Of a stretch of 64,000 nt of DNA, positions 35,583 through 47,976 are shown piece after piece; the stretch's first letter is position 1; each line of letters begins with the position of its first letter. Below the pieces are notes generated by a model. The model did not search any database. It saw only the letters and a list, made by a program, of their open reading frames with translations, and was not told the DNA's origin. Position numbers and translations under genes: made by a program. Source of the DNA: Celoporthe dispersa (Eukaryota; Ascomycota; Sordariomycetes; Diaporthales; Cryphonectriaceae); contig WAID01000004.1 of the NCBI GenBank assembly GCA_016584495.1, forward strand, positions 496,001 through 560,000. Reading direction: 5' to 3'.

Positions 35583-37395
35583 TCAATATGTTATTGTCTG
35601 GCTTAACCAAGCTCGTTAATGGCTATTAAGCCCACTGATCATACGATATATTCTGACTATGAGACATTCTTTTAAGTGCTTTAAATGGCATCTTTAAACC
35701 GCCTTTAGCAAGTATTGTCGGATTTGTATGTAGCTTTCCAAACTATATCTAGTTTAGCTCATATAATACTTATTAAGATGCCAGCTCATCTATTCTATGT
35801 CCAGAGTGCAGCTCAACATGTGCTGCAGAGGTGGGCTGCAGTGTCTAGTCAACTTGCTGTTTTGTTCCATCTTGTTTTCTCAAGGTCGCTTCATGATATG
35901 CTTGTTCTCGACCACCTCTCCTTTTTTTTTCATTTTCGCTATAGAAAAGAGCTATAGAAAAGATAGCACAGAAGCTATTAGCAAAACCCCTGCAATACTG
36001 CCAACTATAACCCCAGTATATGCTCTCTTGGATATGTTTGTAGATACGTCTGAAAAACATGGCGATACGGAGGACAGCGGAAACTAATACGACAGCGCGG
36101 AGGTCGAGTATTGTGATGATTCGTATGGAGATATTAAAGATCTTGTAATGTACGATTCCCGGTTTAACCGATCTGCTAACGTTAGCCCTTATTCAATCCG
36201 TGCTAGCAGATGAATAGTATATTCAACAGTGTGTAAATAGACTATAATCAGAACTTTGATAGTGTAAGACTATTCCAAGAGGATGCGGATGATAGATGAG
36301 TTGATAAGCATCAATATCTGGGACATCCTCTCGAGTGAGATAGCTTTGAAGGTATGAGCGAGATTTGCTTTTGTTCTCATATTTAGATATATATTTGCCT
36401 CTTCTAAGTTTGTCATGTCATTTTTGATATCCTATGGATGTACTTTTCTAAATTCCAAAGCCTTCTTGATCTTTTTGCACTCTTTAGGTTCTATATTTCT
36501 TGGATAGGGTAGCTGAGAAACGGTACTCTAGATTGCAGAATTTGACTACTCCTCCTTACGTATTATTGGCGCTGACAATATTTCTCATTTCTTTGGTAAA
36601 TTTTGTACTACTACATGCTATTTAACATTAATCGACACTATCGATGGTAAAGAGATATCCTTACCAATTACTATGGTCTCTCCTGGAGTACGGCACGATT
36701 CACTTTGAATCCCATTTGAAATGTGATGACGCTCTGAACCTGGAACTGGGATCCAGTTTCCTCCCTCCGGAAGGTTTAGTTCACTTGAAAAATTTTATAG
36801 TTTGTATCAGCTAATCCTCGATCTATCTGCGGATATTCTTACTCTAGTAGCTTTGCCAATGTTCGCGAGAGCGTGAAAACATTCCAAAGTCCAATTCGCT
36901 TGAGTATCACTGTCCAGTTTCCAGAATAAATCAATCTTGCGGACTTCATCGCAGTGAAGCGAAGGGCCATGAGACTTTTTTGCCTGCATGTCATGATTTT
37001 TCCTTGACACTAAAGACAGAGCAAAAGGCAATATGCCGGCAATTTGTGCCAAGGCTGGAGATTTTGAATAGGTATGACAAGTTGATGAAAGACACAGATA
37101 TAGTAAGACCTTAAGTGTAGCATCGCATTTCGGGCTATATCTCTCGCTAAAGTGATCACCCAGGAATTACTTCCAATTATCTTGCTGGATGAGGATTGTG
37201 GTGTCGACGAGGCGGTCTTGAGATAGCTCCGTTTCTTCGATAATGCATGTGTATATATATGGCGAGAAGTTCTAGCATTATCACTTGAACATTTTCTTCA
37301 AGAAGTCCTTAAAGAGAGCGTAAGCTGCGGCTTATCCTTTCCACTAGCTTGCTACCATCCTTAAGCAGTGATACTTTATGACGAAACTCATCATA
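35583..37395. other. AT-rich region without supported genes
   Basis: AT-rich, with many in-frame stops in all frames; the longest frames (35715-36087, 36807-37052) have no domain. It may contain mutated transposon or gene sequence, but I cannot name any. Confidence 0.5.
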
Positions 37396-38110
37396 ATGGC
37401 TATCGATTTTACCTTATCTCCTGAGCAGGAGACTCAAAGCGGCTGCCCGCGAATTTGATCAAGCGATCTTGGCCCCTTGCTGCGAGAAGCACCTAAAGCT
37501 CGAACGTTACCAAGCAATAAGGGAGGCTTATGCTGAACTTGTCAAAGGCGGCTGGATCAAGATCCAAATCCCCGAATCGGAAGGGGGCACTCGCAAGAGC
37601 ATGATAGACATTACTATTATGGCAGAGGAATTCTTCGCCTATGACTCTAGTCTACCCATTACATGGCTTGTAACTGGTCTCGGTCTTGTACTAATTTTCA
37701 TGTACGGGACTGAGGTATAGAAAAAACTAGTTTCTTGAGCCTTTTCCGAGGTTGGAAGGAACTCTGTTGGCTACCCTCGGCTTCTCAGAACTAACTGGTA
37801 GTGCCAACTATCTTCAAAATGAGGGTAGACTTAGCGTCTAAACCTTTGATGAAGTCAAAGGGTAAGGAGGTTATTATTAATGGCGGAAAGAAATAAACAT
37901 TGAGCAGCGGAGGATGGAAATTCACGGGACTAGAGGTTCTTTGTCTTCTGTCGCTTTAGTGATAAGGGTTACCCGAAAGATATCTTAGGGTCCGTCGTGA
38001 TCATACGCAAGGAATTCAATTCTTCTGCCAATACGGGCCGCTCTGACCCTGACCCAAGAACACCAGGCTCCAACTAACAGAATTCTACGCACAAGAAGGA
38101 ACAGGTCACG
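37396..38110 (+). pseudogene. Decayed acyl-CoA dehydrogenase
   Basis: Begins 'MAIDFTLSPEQE', the usual acyl-CoA dehydrogenase start; after a one-base shift comes 'LKAAAREFDQAILAPCCEKH', then 'IREAYAELVKGGWIKIQIPES' and 'MIDITIMAEEFFAYDSSLPIT'. After a stop near 37720, other frames still show family landmarks in order: 'ELTGSANYLQNEG' (equivalent of the E-x-TGSAN/TGTAN FAD-binding motif), 'VIINGGKK' (VNGxK) followed by 'LSSGGWKFTG', and 'ILGSVVIIRKEF'. Several stops and shifts separate them and the C-terminal domain is lost, so this is a genuine relic, not a single assembly error. AT bias of the lesions fits repeat-induced or spontaneous decay. Confidence 0.75.
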
Positions 38111-38395
38111 TAAAGATAAGGACTTGTATCACTCCTAGATAAGGAGGCTAAGGCGTAATCTAGACAGGATCATTTAGAGCGACGGGATTACCAAGGTGAT
38201 CTAGGTGATCCTATCTAGCAATTCTATAGTTCTAAATAAGACTATGTCTATTACTATAGACTTAAAGATATAGAGATTAGCTCCTTGGTTAGCTATTGAT
38301 ATAAGTATATAGTTTATATAAACTAGAACTTCTCTTAGTTCACGATTACTCTTTATAAATTACTTATATATCTTTAATCTGTCTTAATATATAGA
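38111..38395. other. AT-rich segment with possible LTR remnant
   Basis: Contains TAGTTTATATAAACTAGAAC and other AT-rich blocks like fungal LTR edges, then ends abruptly at GC-rich coding-like sequence at 38396. Suggestive of an insertion junction, not proven. Confidence 0.35.
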
Positions 38396-38812
38396 CATAT
38401 CCACGTTTCACCGCGAGCTCGGCCGCTGGATGGACGCTGTGATTTCGGGACAGCCATACTGCCGTGTTGGAAGTAAGCGGAGGGTCCCTTGGACGCTGTA
38501 TCCGCAGAACACATTGCTTGACCACGACTGCAAACGATACGGCGAGACTTGCCCATCCATGACCTGGACTTGAATTCCTGGTCGCGAGCTTTGGACGATG
38601 TCTTGGTCCGTCTCGGACGGCGACAGGAAGTGGCTGAGAAGAGGAGAGAGGAGGCGATGCAGTTGAAAGACGAAATGTCACGTACTTGAACGGAGGAAAA
38701 GAAGAGAAGAGAGGCCGAGGCGTGGAAGGAATGGTGGCATACTGCAATAGAGGAAGAGAAGAAAAGGCAGAAGCGAAACGAGGGAATTTGGAAGGATTGG
38801 TTCAGTTGAGAT
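38396..38812 (+). pseudogene. Degenerate coding remnant, unidentified
   Basis: Protein-like stretches occur in alternating frames: 'HRELGRWMDAVISGQPYC' to 'HDCKRYGETCPSMTW', then 'LNSWSRALDDVLVRLGRRQEV' leading into 'AEKRREEAMQLKDEMSRT', an in-frame TGA near 38693, and 'EEKKRREAEAWKEWWHTA' to 'NEGIWKDWFS' and stop. The end is lysine/glutamate-rich and may form a coiled coil. The family is not recognised. It starts exactly where the AT-rich segment ends and lies convergent to the HET gene, 83 bp away. Confidence 0.4.
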
Positions 38813-38895
38813 AAACCTCCATTTTTTACTACAGGACGAATGAAGCGCGCGTTTCCTAGATTGCGCAAGCCCAAAGGCTCTTCGCGTCTGCCCCG

Positions 38896-41113
38896 CTAGA
38901 CTAGATCAAGAGTTCGGACGCAAACACCCGCGGCAGCCAGGCTGTTAGTGAGTTCGTCGAGGTCGACGCTCAGCCATGGAAAGGCCTTTTGATCCAGGCC
39001 CCGTCGATAATCAGCGGCATTAATACCCAGGGAGAGATATCGGGGGTCCTCACGAACCACTTCTCCCGTGCGGGTGTCCTGCCAGACCCATCCCACGTCC
39101 CTGTCGTCTCCAGCCTCAATGTCGGCGTACACGTGGCGCATGTGTTGTGGGAGGCGCCCCAGGACGCCCTCGCCAAAGTTCGCCCCGTCCAGGTAACAGG
39201 CCGATGCGATCTGGCGCTGGCTGCATTGCAAGTCGGACTTGCTCAGGGGTCGCAGGACGAGCAGTCTCATGCATCCAAAGACGGCACAAATCTCATCACC
39301 TGGTTGTATGCACTCATCACCTTCGCCAAGACCAACAAGGCCAGACTCGGTGGATAGAATCACGCGCCGGGTAAGCAACCTCTCCAGCCAAGTTCGAAAC
39401 CCGACTGGAAGCGTTTCCACGCCTTTGTCCCGAATCTGCAAGACGTAGGCTCGCAAAGTCTCAAAGGGAAGCTCTGCCCCTGCCCCTGGAGTGAGGTCAT
39501 TTTCCTTATACTTTTCGTTGCATAGAATCCGAGTGTAAGCATCGAGGACGGTCCCACCAGTCGGGTAAGGATCGTCCATTACCTGCCGCTTGAGGTGGTT
39601 CCGGATGTCCTTGGGACGGCGCGGCAAGTAGACCTCGGCCACTTTCGTTATAATGACGCCGCGAACTTGAAGAACCCCGGCCGCAATCACTTCACACCCC
39701 TTATGACTAAGTCGTATATTTCCGGAGGCCAGCCTGTCGCCTAGTCTTGCGGTTGTTCCGTCAACATATGACCAGTCTGGCACCCATGTAGGGCCCTTCC
39801 ACCCGGAGTGCAACCGGCAGTCATCCAAAATACGCAGGTCTCCTTCAGGATTGCCCTGTAGATAGGCTATCGTTGCATTTTGATAGACACCGACCGTTGT
39901 CTTTGTATAGTCGGGTATAATAGCTTCCTTGACTTTCTCATCTTCCAGCATGGAGCGGATAGCATAAATGCGGTCTCGCGCATCCAAGCAGTATGCATTG
40001 TTGAACGAATACCGCAACCAGTTCAACCAGGTGCGTGGGGTCTGCGACAGAAAACCCCAGAGCTGAGACATACGTCTTACAAGCTCGATGTCGAGTTCAG
40101 TTCCGCTCAAGGTCGTTTTCTTCATCGTAATAGCTCCCCAGGCATTCCGGAACACCACCCAAGGAATAACGAATGATCCGCACTGGACCAGTGCCTTACT
40201 GGCGTCGGCAAGTACGATTTCCTGGCGAACCCAGAGTCTATCAAACCAGTCGCGGCAGAAGAGGCGGTAGATGGCGAGCAAGTCTTTGTCATTGCAGTCG
40301 AGCCGAACGGCCAAGTCGGCCGACTTCTCTTTGCGCGCTTTTTTCTTTCCCGCCGACGCACATAATGGAGCGCACTACCTGCCGTATGGGCCCATACGTC
40401 TTCTCCTTATCGTGCACCTCCGACGGTTGGAGGGAGTAAGTCTCCGTGTCGAAGCCCACCTGTGAGCCCCAATGTTTCAAGAGCGCCATGGCTCTATCAC
40501 TCCCGTCCGCGGGACGGCCGAGCCAAACGAGCACTCTGGCAGCCCTGGAGTACAGCGACCCCATCATAGCTACCTGCCGACCTTTTTGCGCTACGTCGTC
40601 CTGATCAATCTATACTAACAAAAGTTCAAGGTCAGTCTCGGTGCGAAAAGGAAGCTTAACTCCTAATAAGATGGGCAGGAACATTGAACCGAGTCGGGAG
40701 GATTCAGGTACGGGGAGGGCTCGGGAAAGACAGTATCTCACGCAAATGGCGTCAATCCACATGTCACGAGGTTTGCTTGCATGGCGTAAGTGTCGCAGTG
40801 CGGAAAGTAAGTTCGCTCGAGCGGGCAGCCACTGGTCCCAGGTGTGGTGACCATCTCCAGAGATATCGCCTCGCACCAAGATTCGACCGGCGTCTCCCGG
40901 TGGGCCCCAGCAGTACGACATTGCTTCGAAAGAAGGCACATGGTCATTGGAGTTGGGCGTCTCGCCGTCGACTTGAAACGCCTCGACACGTAGGCTCACG
41001 TGGATGTCATCGTTGAACCGACCGGGGTATATCGTGACGATGCGTATGTGCTTGTCGCCATCGCCAGGCAGGGCTTCGTATCGATACTTGCCCGTCGGAG
41101 GCGGAGAGGCCAT
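38896..41113 (-). CDS. HET-domain (heterokaryon incompatibility) protein
   Basis: Exon 1 (40742-41113) holds the start of the HET domain: 'FEAMSYCWGPP', 'LLSALRHLRHASKPRDMWID', 'AIC'. Intron 40610-40741 is GTGAGA...TATAG. Exon 2 continues 'IDQDDVAQKGRQVAMMGSL' and 'RVLVWLGRPADG', completing the conserved WIDAICI-Q motif, then 'WFDRLWVRQEIVLA' and 'YCLDARDRIYAIRSML' of the downstream HET region. One break: the plus-strand T-run 40339-40344 needs one base fewer to link 'SIMCVGGKEK' with 'ARKEKSADLAVRLDC'. Corrected length 2085 nt, 694 residues. HET domains are TIR-like effectors that trigger cell death after fusion of unlike individuals. It neighbours NLR3 head to head, 740 bp apart, a common arrangement for allorecognition genes; partnership is inferred. 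Confidence 0.88.
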
Positions 41114-41853
41114 GGCAAGCTGACAGAGAAAAGGTCGTGAAGCAGATTAGGGACTTTGTATAGTTTGATCTAGAGTAGTGGGAGCAATGTTTTGGAAATA
41201 CTGGGGCAAGCGCTTGTTTCCTCGACGCGATGTAGGCACCGCACAAATCGTGAGGCTGTCGGCGGGCCATACCTGCAGTCAGATCCGAGAAAGGTTAGCT
41301 GCCTCCAGCGCAGGCACTATTATGTCGCAGTAGAAGCTACTAGCGATAGCGGTCAGCACTCATACCTCATGCATGTAGCAGTACCAACGATCTCAACAAG
41401 TTTATGTATCGCACCTCCGATCGACCTTACCCTACTCGCTCGGCCACTTAGCGGTATCGGCTATAGTATCCAAATGTTGTGACTCTTTCAATATGCAGTT
41501 TACAAGGCAGCACATTGGCTACCCGAAGAGCCTTATAGAGCAAAGGATTCAATACTTGAGTACGGAATAAGAGATACAGGATTACAGATTAAAGTTTCCT
41601 TATTCGCATCGATTATCAGGCATTTTTGCAGAGCCAGCGTCGTAGCGCACTGTATTGAGAGGAAGCTATACCCGAGGTGGAGGCGCAGCACGTAGTCCCG
41701 ACGCCTTTGCATGCATGTCAGAGCTGAGCCCCTTGCGGGTCTGTGCTACCCCGCAGCCTCATGAATGTGTGACTGCAGAACTTCTCTTGCTTCTCTCTCC
41801 GAGGCTGCCCAAATTTTTGTGCTCTCACAGGAATTAGCAGTCAGTTCGAGCTC
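41114..41853. promoter_or_regulatory. Shared upstream region of HET gene and NLR3
   Basis: Head-to-head intergenic space of 740 bp between two putative immunity genes on opposite strands. No specific binding site is recognised. Short frames here lack domains. Confidence 0.4.
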
Positions 41854-44800
41854 ATGAGCGGGAGGGAAGTCATCCACCGAGTTGCCGGCCTTCCGGCTGG
41901 CACTTCCAAATCAGCCACGAAAGCGATCCTCGAGGACATCTTCGGGCCAGACATTGAGATCACCGTCCGGTCTGTAGGCATACACCCACAGGCTGCCTCA
42001 GCTTTGGTGGCCACCTTGATTTTCTCGCCTGTGCCGAGCCAACTCAAAGGCAACAACAAATTCAGTTTCACAGAAGTTATTAGATTCAACGGTCAACTTT
42101 TGCAGCTCCACCTAGAGATCGACACTGATTTTCTCGGGTTCACGCCTCTGAACGTTGTGGATGACTCGCAACCCGGCCAGATCGACTGTATCTTGGTCAG
42201 TGGGCTAAGCAGTCATGCCTATGGGTCGTGGAAGGAAAGGGGAGGCCGCTTCATGTGGCCGGTCGATACCGAGGACAGCCGACCACCCAACGTGCGCTTT
42301 CTACTCTGGGGTTATGACACATCCCTCATCAACAGCGAGTCATTCCAGGACATTGAAGACATCGGGGAGAGTCTCGCTACAGCCCTTGAAGGCATCCACC
42401 CTTCCTTTGCTCGAGACGAGAACGGCGACCAAAATCCCGAGTTCGAGGCGCGGCCGGTCGTCTTCATTGCTCACAGCCTAGGCGGCTTGATTGTCAAAGA
42501 GGCAATCTGTCAGATGGCTCAGGATCCGGCCTATTTACGATGTGTATATGGCCTGGTCTTCTTTGGGGTTCCTCATCACGGTCTCCTTGTAGAGCCCTGG
42601 CTCAAGATCATCGGCCAACAGGCCAACGCCGATATGGTCCGGAGCCTGCAGCCGGAATCTCGAGAATTGCAGCGCCTGGATAAAGCCTTCAGAAGGACGT
42701 TCCGATTGCCGGGATCACAAGCCATATCAGTCTACGAGACGATGAAGAGTTCAACGACCAAGGAAGTGAGCCCTGGAGTTTTTGGTCGGTCTGGTGACAG
42801 CCAAGTCCTCGTCAATCGCAGTTCAGCATGTGGTACATGGCCAGAAAGCGTCATCTATAGACAGCTTGGTATGAACCGGACTCACGAAGATCTGCCCAAG
42901 TTTAGAGGCCCTTTTGACGATTGTTTGCGGAGGCTGATGCCATTCCTTGATCGCATGTGGGCCAACGCCTTTGAAGCCGTGCAAAACAGATTTGGAACCA
43001 GTGACCGTACCAGGCTGGTCGGAAGAGCACAAGTTGTGAACAGGACAGAGGTTCAGCAGCGCAATGGCTTGATCCAGGTCTGGCCAGAAATCGAATCCTA
43101 TGGCGCGGTACCGCCAGACACCGAGGTGGACGTGATCGCCATCCATGGTCTTGGTGGCCATCCACATGGCACATGGACAACCGGCGAAAGAAATTGGCTC
43201 CGAGACTTCCTTCCGTTCGAAATTCCAGGAATACGAGTACTGTCTTTTGGCTACAATAGCGTTCTTACTTTTGGCGGCTGCAAGTCAAGCCTCAGGAAAT
43301 TGCTCGGAATCTGCTTGACGATCTCTCAAAATTGCGGCAAAGCGATCAGGACCAGAGTGATCGGAAGACTATTTTCATCTGCCACAGCCTTGGTGGTTTG
43401 ATCCTCAAACAGGCGCTTCTTCTGGCGAATGAGCTTGGAGCCCAGTTCGCCACGTTCACCGACAGTATCACAGGAGTCTTGTTTCTTGGCACGCCCAACA
43501 GAGGCAACCAAGTGGCCTACTGGACACATTTATTCTGGAACATTGCTCAGCTCGAGAACCTTCCTGACTTTGAAGCCACATCTTCAGAAACAATGTCGTC
43601 CATATCATTCGACCTTGGGAACACGTGTTCCCAATTTAATGACAGAATAGCTTCAAATCTTCAGATCTTTAGTCTTTGGGAGCAACTTGAGTCACCAGAC
43701 ACTGAATCCTTGGTAAGTGTTACCTCCGGGTCAATGTCCGCGAGTCTCTTCCTCCCTAGGAAACCCAGTTTCTCTACCGACGATTATCCGTGTATCCCAA
43801 ACTGTTGATTGTCATGGTCAAGTTTTGGCGAAAAGCTATTCCAAAGAAGTCCCCATGAAGGAACGAGAGCTGACGTTGTCCGCCTGCCAGGTGGTAGATC
43901 AAGCCTCCGCCATTCTCCGCCTCCCCACTGAGACAATTCTGCCGATAGAGACAGATCACAAAGGACTCTCACGGTTCCTCACGAGTTCATCAGCAGTTTA
44001 TCGAACCATCTGCAAGTGCCTCTCGGAGCTGATGGAGACTGCGGACCCATCAACCATCGAGACTTGTGAGTCAGAATGGGCGATCTAATTCATGTGAAGT
44101 ACATTCATAGCTAATCAACGGCATATTCGGATTTTACAGTGGAAAGCTTCGTCATGCGTCTCGACGCTGTTGGTGAGACCAAAATATTTGATGCATCCGA
44201 TCCAGCATGGACAAGGTCGACACGATGGATCATAGACCACCCAGACTTCAAGGCGTGGAGTGACAATAGAAGCCAACGCGTACTTTGGCTACATGGACCT
44301 CCGGGTTCTGGGAAAACTGTGCTCATGAAAAGCATGGTGGCATACCTGGCTACAAGGCATCAAGCTTCCCAGACTCGCATTATCTACAAACCCGTTCATT
44401 TCTTCTTCGACGTTAAGGATCCACGCCGCAATTCTTCTATGGCCTTTGTTAAATCTGTCTTGGCACAGATTCTCCAAGACGAAGCGACTCGTTTTGTCTT
44501 CAAGTATCTTGATCGGATGAATTACTACCAGACGAAGAGATTGGAGACTGAGGACGAACTTTGGACATATTTGTTCACTATTGTCCAAAGGTCCAGAGGA
44601 ATCATCCTCCAGATTGTCATCGATGCTCTTGACGAAGCTTTGAGGGACGCGTCGTCAGGCTCAACCACGATCATTGACAGGCTTGAGGAACTGCTGGCTA
44701 TTGACCTTGGCGGCCGTGTTAGACTCCTCATTTCTCATCGTGAGAAACGTGTTTCCAGAGCTTCACTGGCACAAGACGCCCCAACAATCAATACCCGGAA

Positions 44801-47800
44801 CAGGTGTACCGAATCGAGCGTCGATGAGTTCATACAGATGAAGGTGCGCCGTAGCCTCGAAGCCTCGGGAGTTCCGACACGAGCCGGGGAGAGCATCAGG
44901 AAGAAGATTATGGAGGTTTCCCAGGGCAACTACCTTCACGCCACCTTGGCGTGGCAGCAATTCTAGTCAAGGCGTCCAGACGTGGACCTTCGCAGAGATC
45001 TCGCTAGGTTTGCGAAGACTTGACACCTTGTCTCACGACCTGATATCATCTTATTGTCGGCTCCTGAACGGCATTGGTCACTCATATCGATCCAGAGCTA
45101 GGACGGCCTTTGCAATTCTTGGTGTGTGTAAAGAAAAGTTTGATTTACAACAACTGGCGTTTCTCGCCAATCTTTACGAGAGGATCCGGTCGACAGACGA
45201 TCCGCGGAAGCTGCCACGAAATATGGTCTCGGATCTGATGCCAGACTGTGGTGCTCTTGCGGCTTATTTGTCCGAATCATGTGGATATCTGATAAAAAGA
45301 GCAGAAGACGGCACAGTTGACTTTGCCCACACTTCTGCGAAAGATCTATTCACTGAGAGCCAAAGTGGTCTCTCCTCGGATAATGCAGGGACGCTTTCGG
45401 AATATACCATGTCATCGAAGGATGCGCACGACATCATGAGACGTTTGTGCTCCACAATTCTTCAGCTGGAGATCGACAATCAACAGGCTTGGGTCCAAGT
45501 CGTGACGAGGGCCATGAGTACGATGGAGGAGGAGAAAAGTGCGAGAATCCAGGACTGGGTCCGCAGACAACACGAAGCGGCCCAGGACGGCCGCCAACTC
45601 AAGCGGGCAAGCGTGATCGGGACGATTGAGAGTGAAAAGAAGAGCGAAGACCCTCCGGTGATTCAGAGAACTTTGATTGAGAGTATGAGCAGAACACCAT
45701 GCTTTGTTTACTCGATTTTTCACTGGCTCGAACATTACGAGGCTGCGCCGCCTAGCCGAGCCTCTGACCAGCAACATGTGGAACTCCTGGTTTCTCCGGC
45801 AGGCCAAGTTAGTCACATGCTCTGGGTGTTCATGACCAGAAAGAAGGTGCCACATTATGATTGGAGCCACACAAAATCTCTGAGACCACCACGGGAAGTG
45901 TGCCTACTCCGAATCATCACCAGAGGCGATCATCCGGCCCTTGTCAAGGTCCTCATCGATCAGGGCGTCAACCTCAATTACGTTACCTCCCTCTACATGG
46001 AAGACGGACGGCCAGAGGAACATGGAATCAGTCCACTCTCATGGGCAATCGTGTGTCAGCGCCGGAAGACCTTCGATGTGCTCATAAAAAACGAAACTAT
46101 GCAGGTTAACCGCGGCATGAGAGAGACCCCGAAATCTCTGCACTTTGCCGTCTCGACAGCAGAAGCATATTACGTTGAAAAGGTCGTTCAGCATCCGAAT
46201 TGTAACGTCAATGTTACCGACCATAAGGGAACACCGTTGCATCTAGCCCTTCACCAGATGAACTACAGGGCAGTGGAGGTCATCCTAGACCAGGAGTACG
46301 TTGACGTCTGGGCCAAAGACCATCGTGGCGAATCCGCATACTCCCGAGCCTTCAAGCGAGGGATTTGGGGATCAGTATTTGAGAAACTCCTTCAGGCCTC
46401 CAAGACAGATGCTCGAGAGGCTCTTGCAGAGCCCATTGAGGGTACCACCCAGCTTTTCATGGCAGGCACACACGGCTGGACGAATGTGGAGGATATCATC
46501 TTGCGAGAGGACCTTGAACAGTTGTTCCTCGTTGATCCTCATACCCGCATGAGCCCCCTCATTACCACTGCGTATTTTGGGCGAAAGGAGAAGCTTCTCT
46601 GGATGCTCGATCGGGTTCCACCCACTGGTGTGCCATTGAGGCGGGATTCTGATCAGTTTGACCTGTTACATCTTTGCGCTGACCAGGACTGGGAAGATGT
46701 GGTGCAACTTCTGCAACGTAAATACGGGCTGAAGTCACTTGCCTCGGACCACAAGGGGCGCACGCTTCTTCATTGGGCTGTCGAGTACGGTTGGGACATG
46801 GATCATTTCAGCATGTCGGAGAACAAGGACATCCTCGATGCCCCGGACCGTGATGGCTTGGCGGCCATACACCTTGCGATCTTGAACCGAGACATGGAGG
46901 TTTTAAGGGCCCTGGTCGCCGCGGGAGCCGACTGCTTCCTGGGGGAGAAGAATGGGATGACACCTGCACATCTTGCCGCGGATAGCGGATTTCGTGAAGC
47001 CCTAGAACTTTTCATCGAGATGCCAACCCGCGAATACGGGCGGACGCGAACCGGCGCAAGTCTTCTACATCTCATCGCATCTTGGTTCGATGGGACCGTA
47101 GTCCGCAAGTTTATATCCAGCAAACGTGTCTGGATAGACGCTGTTGACAAGAAGAGATGTACACCGCTGCACTACGCTGCCATGGTCAACAATCTGTCTT
47201 CTGTCGACGCGCTTGTCGAGATGGGCTGCGATATCAATGCCCGGAATAGCAGCAGGCGCACTCCACTCCATGAGGCAATACGGGGCAAGTCTGTTGGCAC
47301 AACTTTACTCCTGCTAAAGCTGGGCGCCGACTACACTGCGGTAGATGCATTTGGGCAGACTTGCCTCCTGATGGTCTATCGATATAGACTCGACTCTCTG
47401 GTTTCCCGTTTCTTGAGTCTCGGATGCAGCATACACGCTGAAGATGTCTTCATGATGACTCCACTGCACCGGGCCTGTGCGAATGGAAACTTCTTATTGA
47501 TCTTGGACTTGCTGAACGCTGGTGCGGACTGGAGGCTGAGGAACAAACACCGTCGAAGGCCTTTGGACCTAGCCGTGGAAAGCAGAAACTACCAGGTAGT
47601 GAGGCACATGTTATCCTGGCTCTGGAAGAAGCACCGCAAATCCAAGACACGCCGGCGTGTGTTTAACCGAGCTCTGAAATTCGCGATCCAGGAGGAATGC
47701 GGAGTCGATATTGAACTGGAGCTACAGAGATACAAGGCCAAGGTTGACCGTGCTTCAATAGTGGTCCATCGGATTTACAACACTGGACCGTCTCCAGAGC

Positions 47801-47883
47801 CCGGCGTCCTCCCACTCTGTGTGAGGGAAGATGAGTTCTGGGATCATTCACGGTACTGCATGCCAGCATATAGATATCTTTAG
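41854..47883 (+). CDS. NLR 3: two alpha/beta-hydrolase modules, NACHT, ankyrin repeats
   Basis: Very large STAND protein; corrected exons 41854-43712, 43891-44065 and 44140-47883 total 5778 nt, 1925 residues. Module 1 is a SERAC1/DUF676-like serine hydrolase with 'DCILVSGLSSHAYGSW' and nucleophile elbow 'FIAHSLGGLIVKEAI'. Module 2 repeats the fold with 'VIAIHGLGGHPHGTW' and 'FICHSLGGLILKQAL', then 'LFLGTPNRG'. NACHT: P-loop 'WLHGPPGSGKTVLM' and Walker B 'IVIDALDEA'. Then 'VDFAHTSAKDLF' and more than ten ankyrin-type units ('TPLHYAAMVNNLSSVDALVE'). Introns 43713-43890 and 44066-44139 join 'TESL' to 'VVDQASAILRLP' and 'PSTIET' to 'LESFVMRLD'. Breaks: a base missing around 43269-43272 and one extra near 44964-44966. 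Hydrolase-NACHT-repeat NLRs are known fungal types; the double hydrolase is less usual. Confidence 0.85.
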
Positions 47884-47891
47884 CCTCTCTG

Positions 47892-47919
47892 GCCGTTCGT
47901 TCGTTCGTTCGTTCGTTCT
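47892..47919. repeat. (CGTT)n microsatellite
   Basis: About six CGTT units immediately after the NLR3 stop codon. Confidence 0.9.
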
Positions 47920-47976
47920 TTGCTTCCTTCTGTATAGTTCTCTTAATTCAGTCCCTTTCCATATTTACTGTCATAG

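Noticed and set aside
43713..43890. Short 5' variant of the NLR3 intron ending at CCTAG near 43760
   Set aside because: It leads into frames that stop or give sequence unlike the family, whereas the CCAG at 43887-43890 gives the expected 'VVDQASA' continuation.
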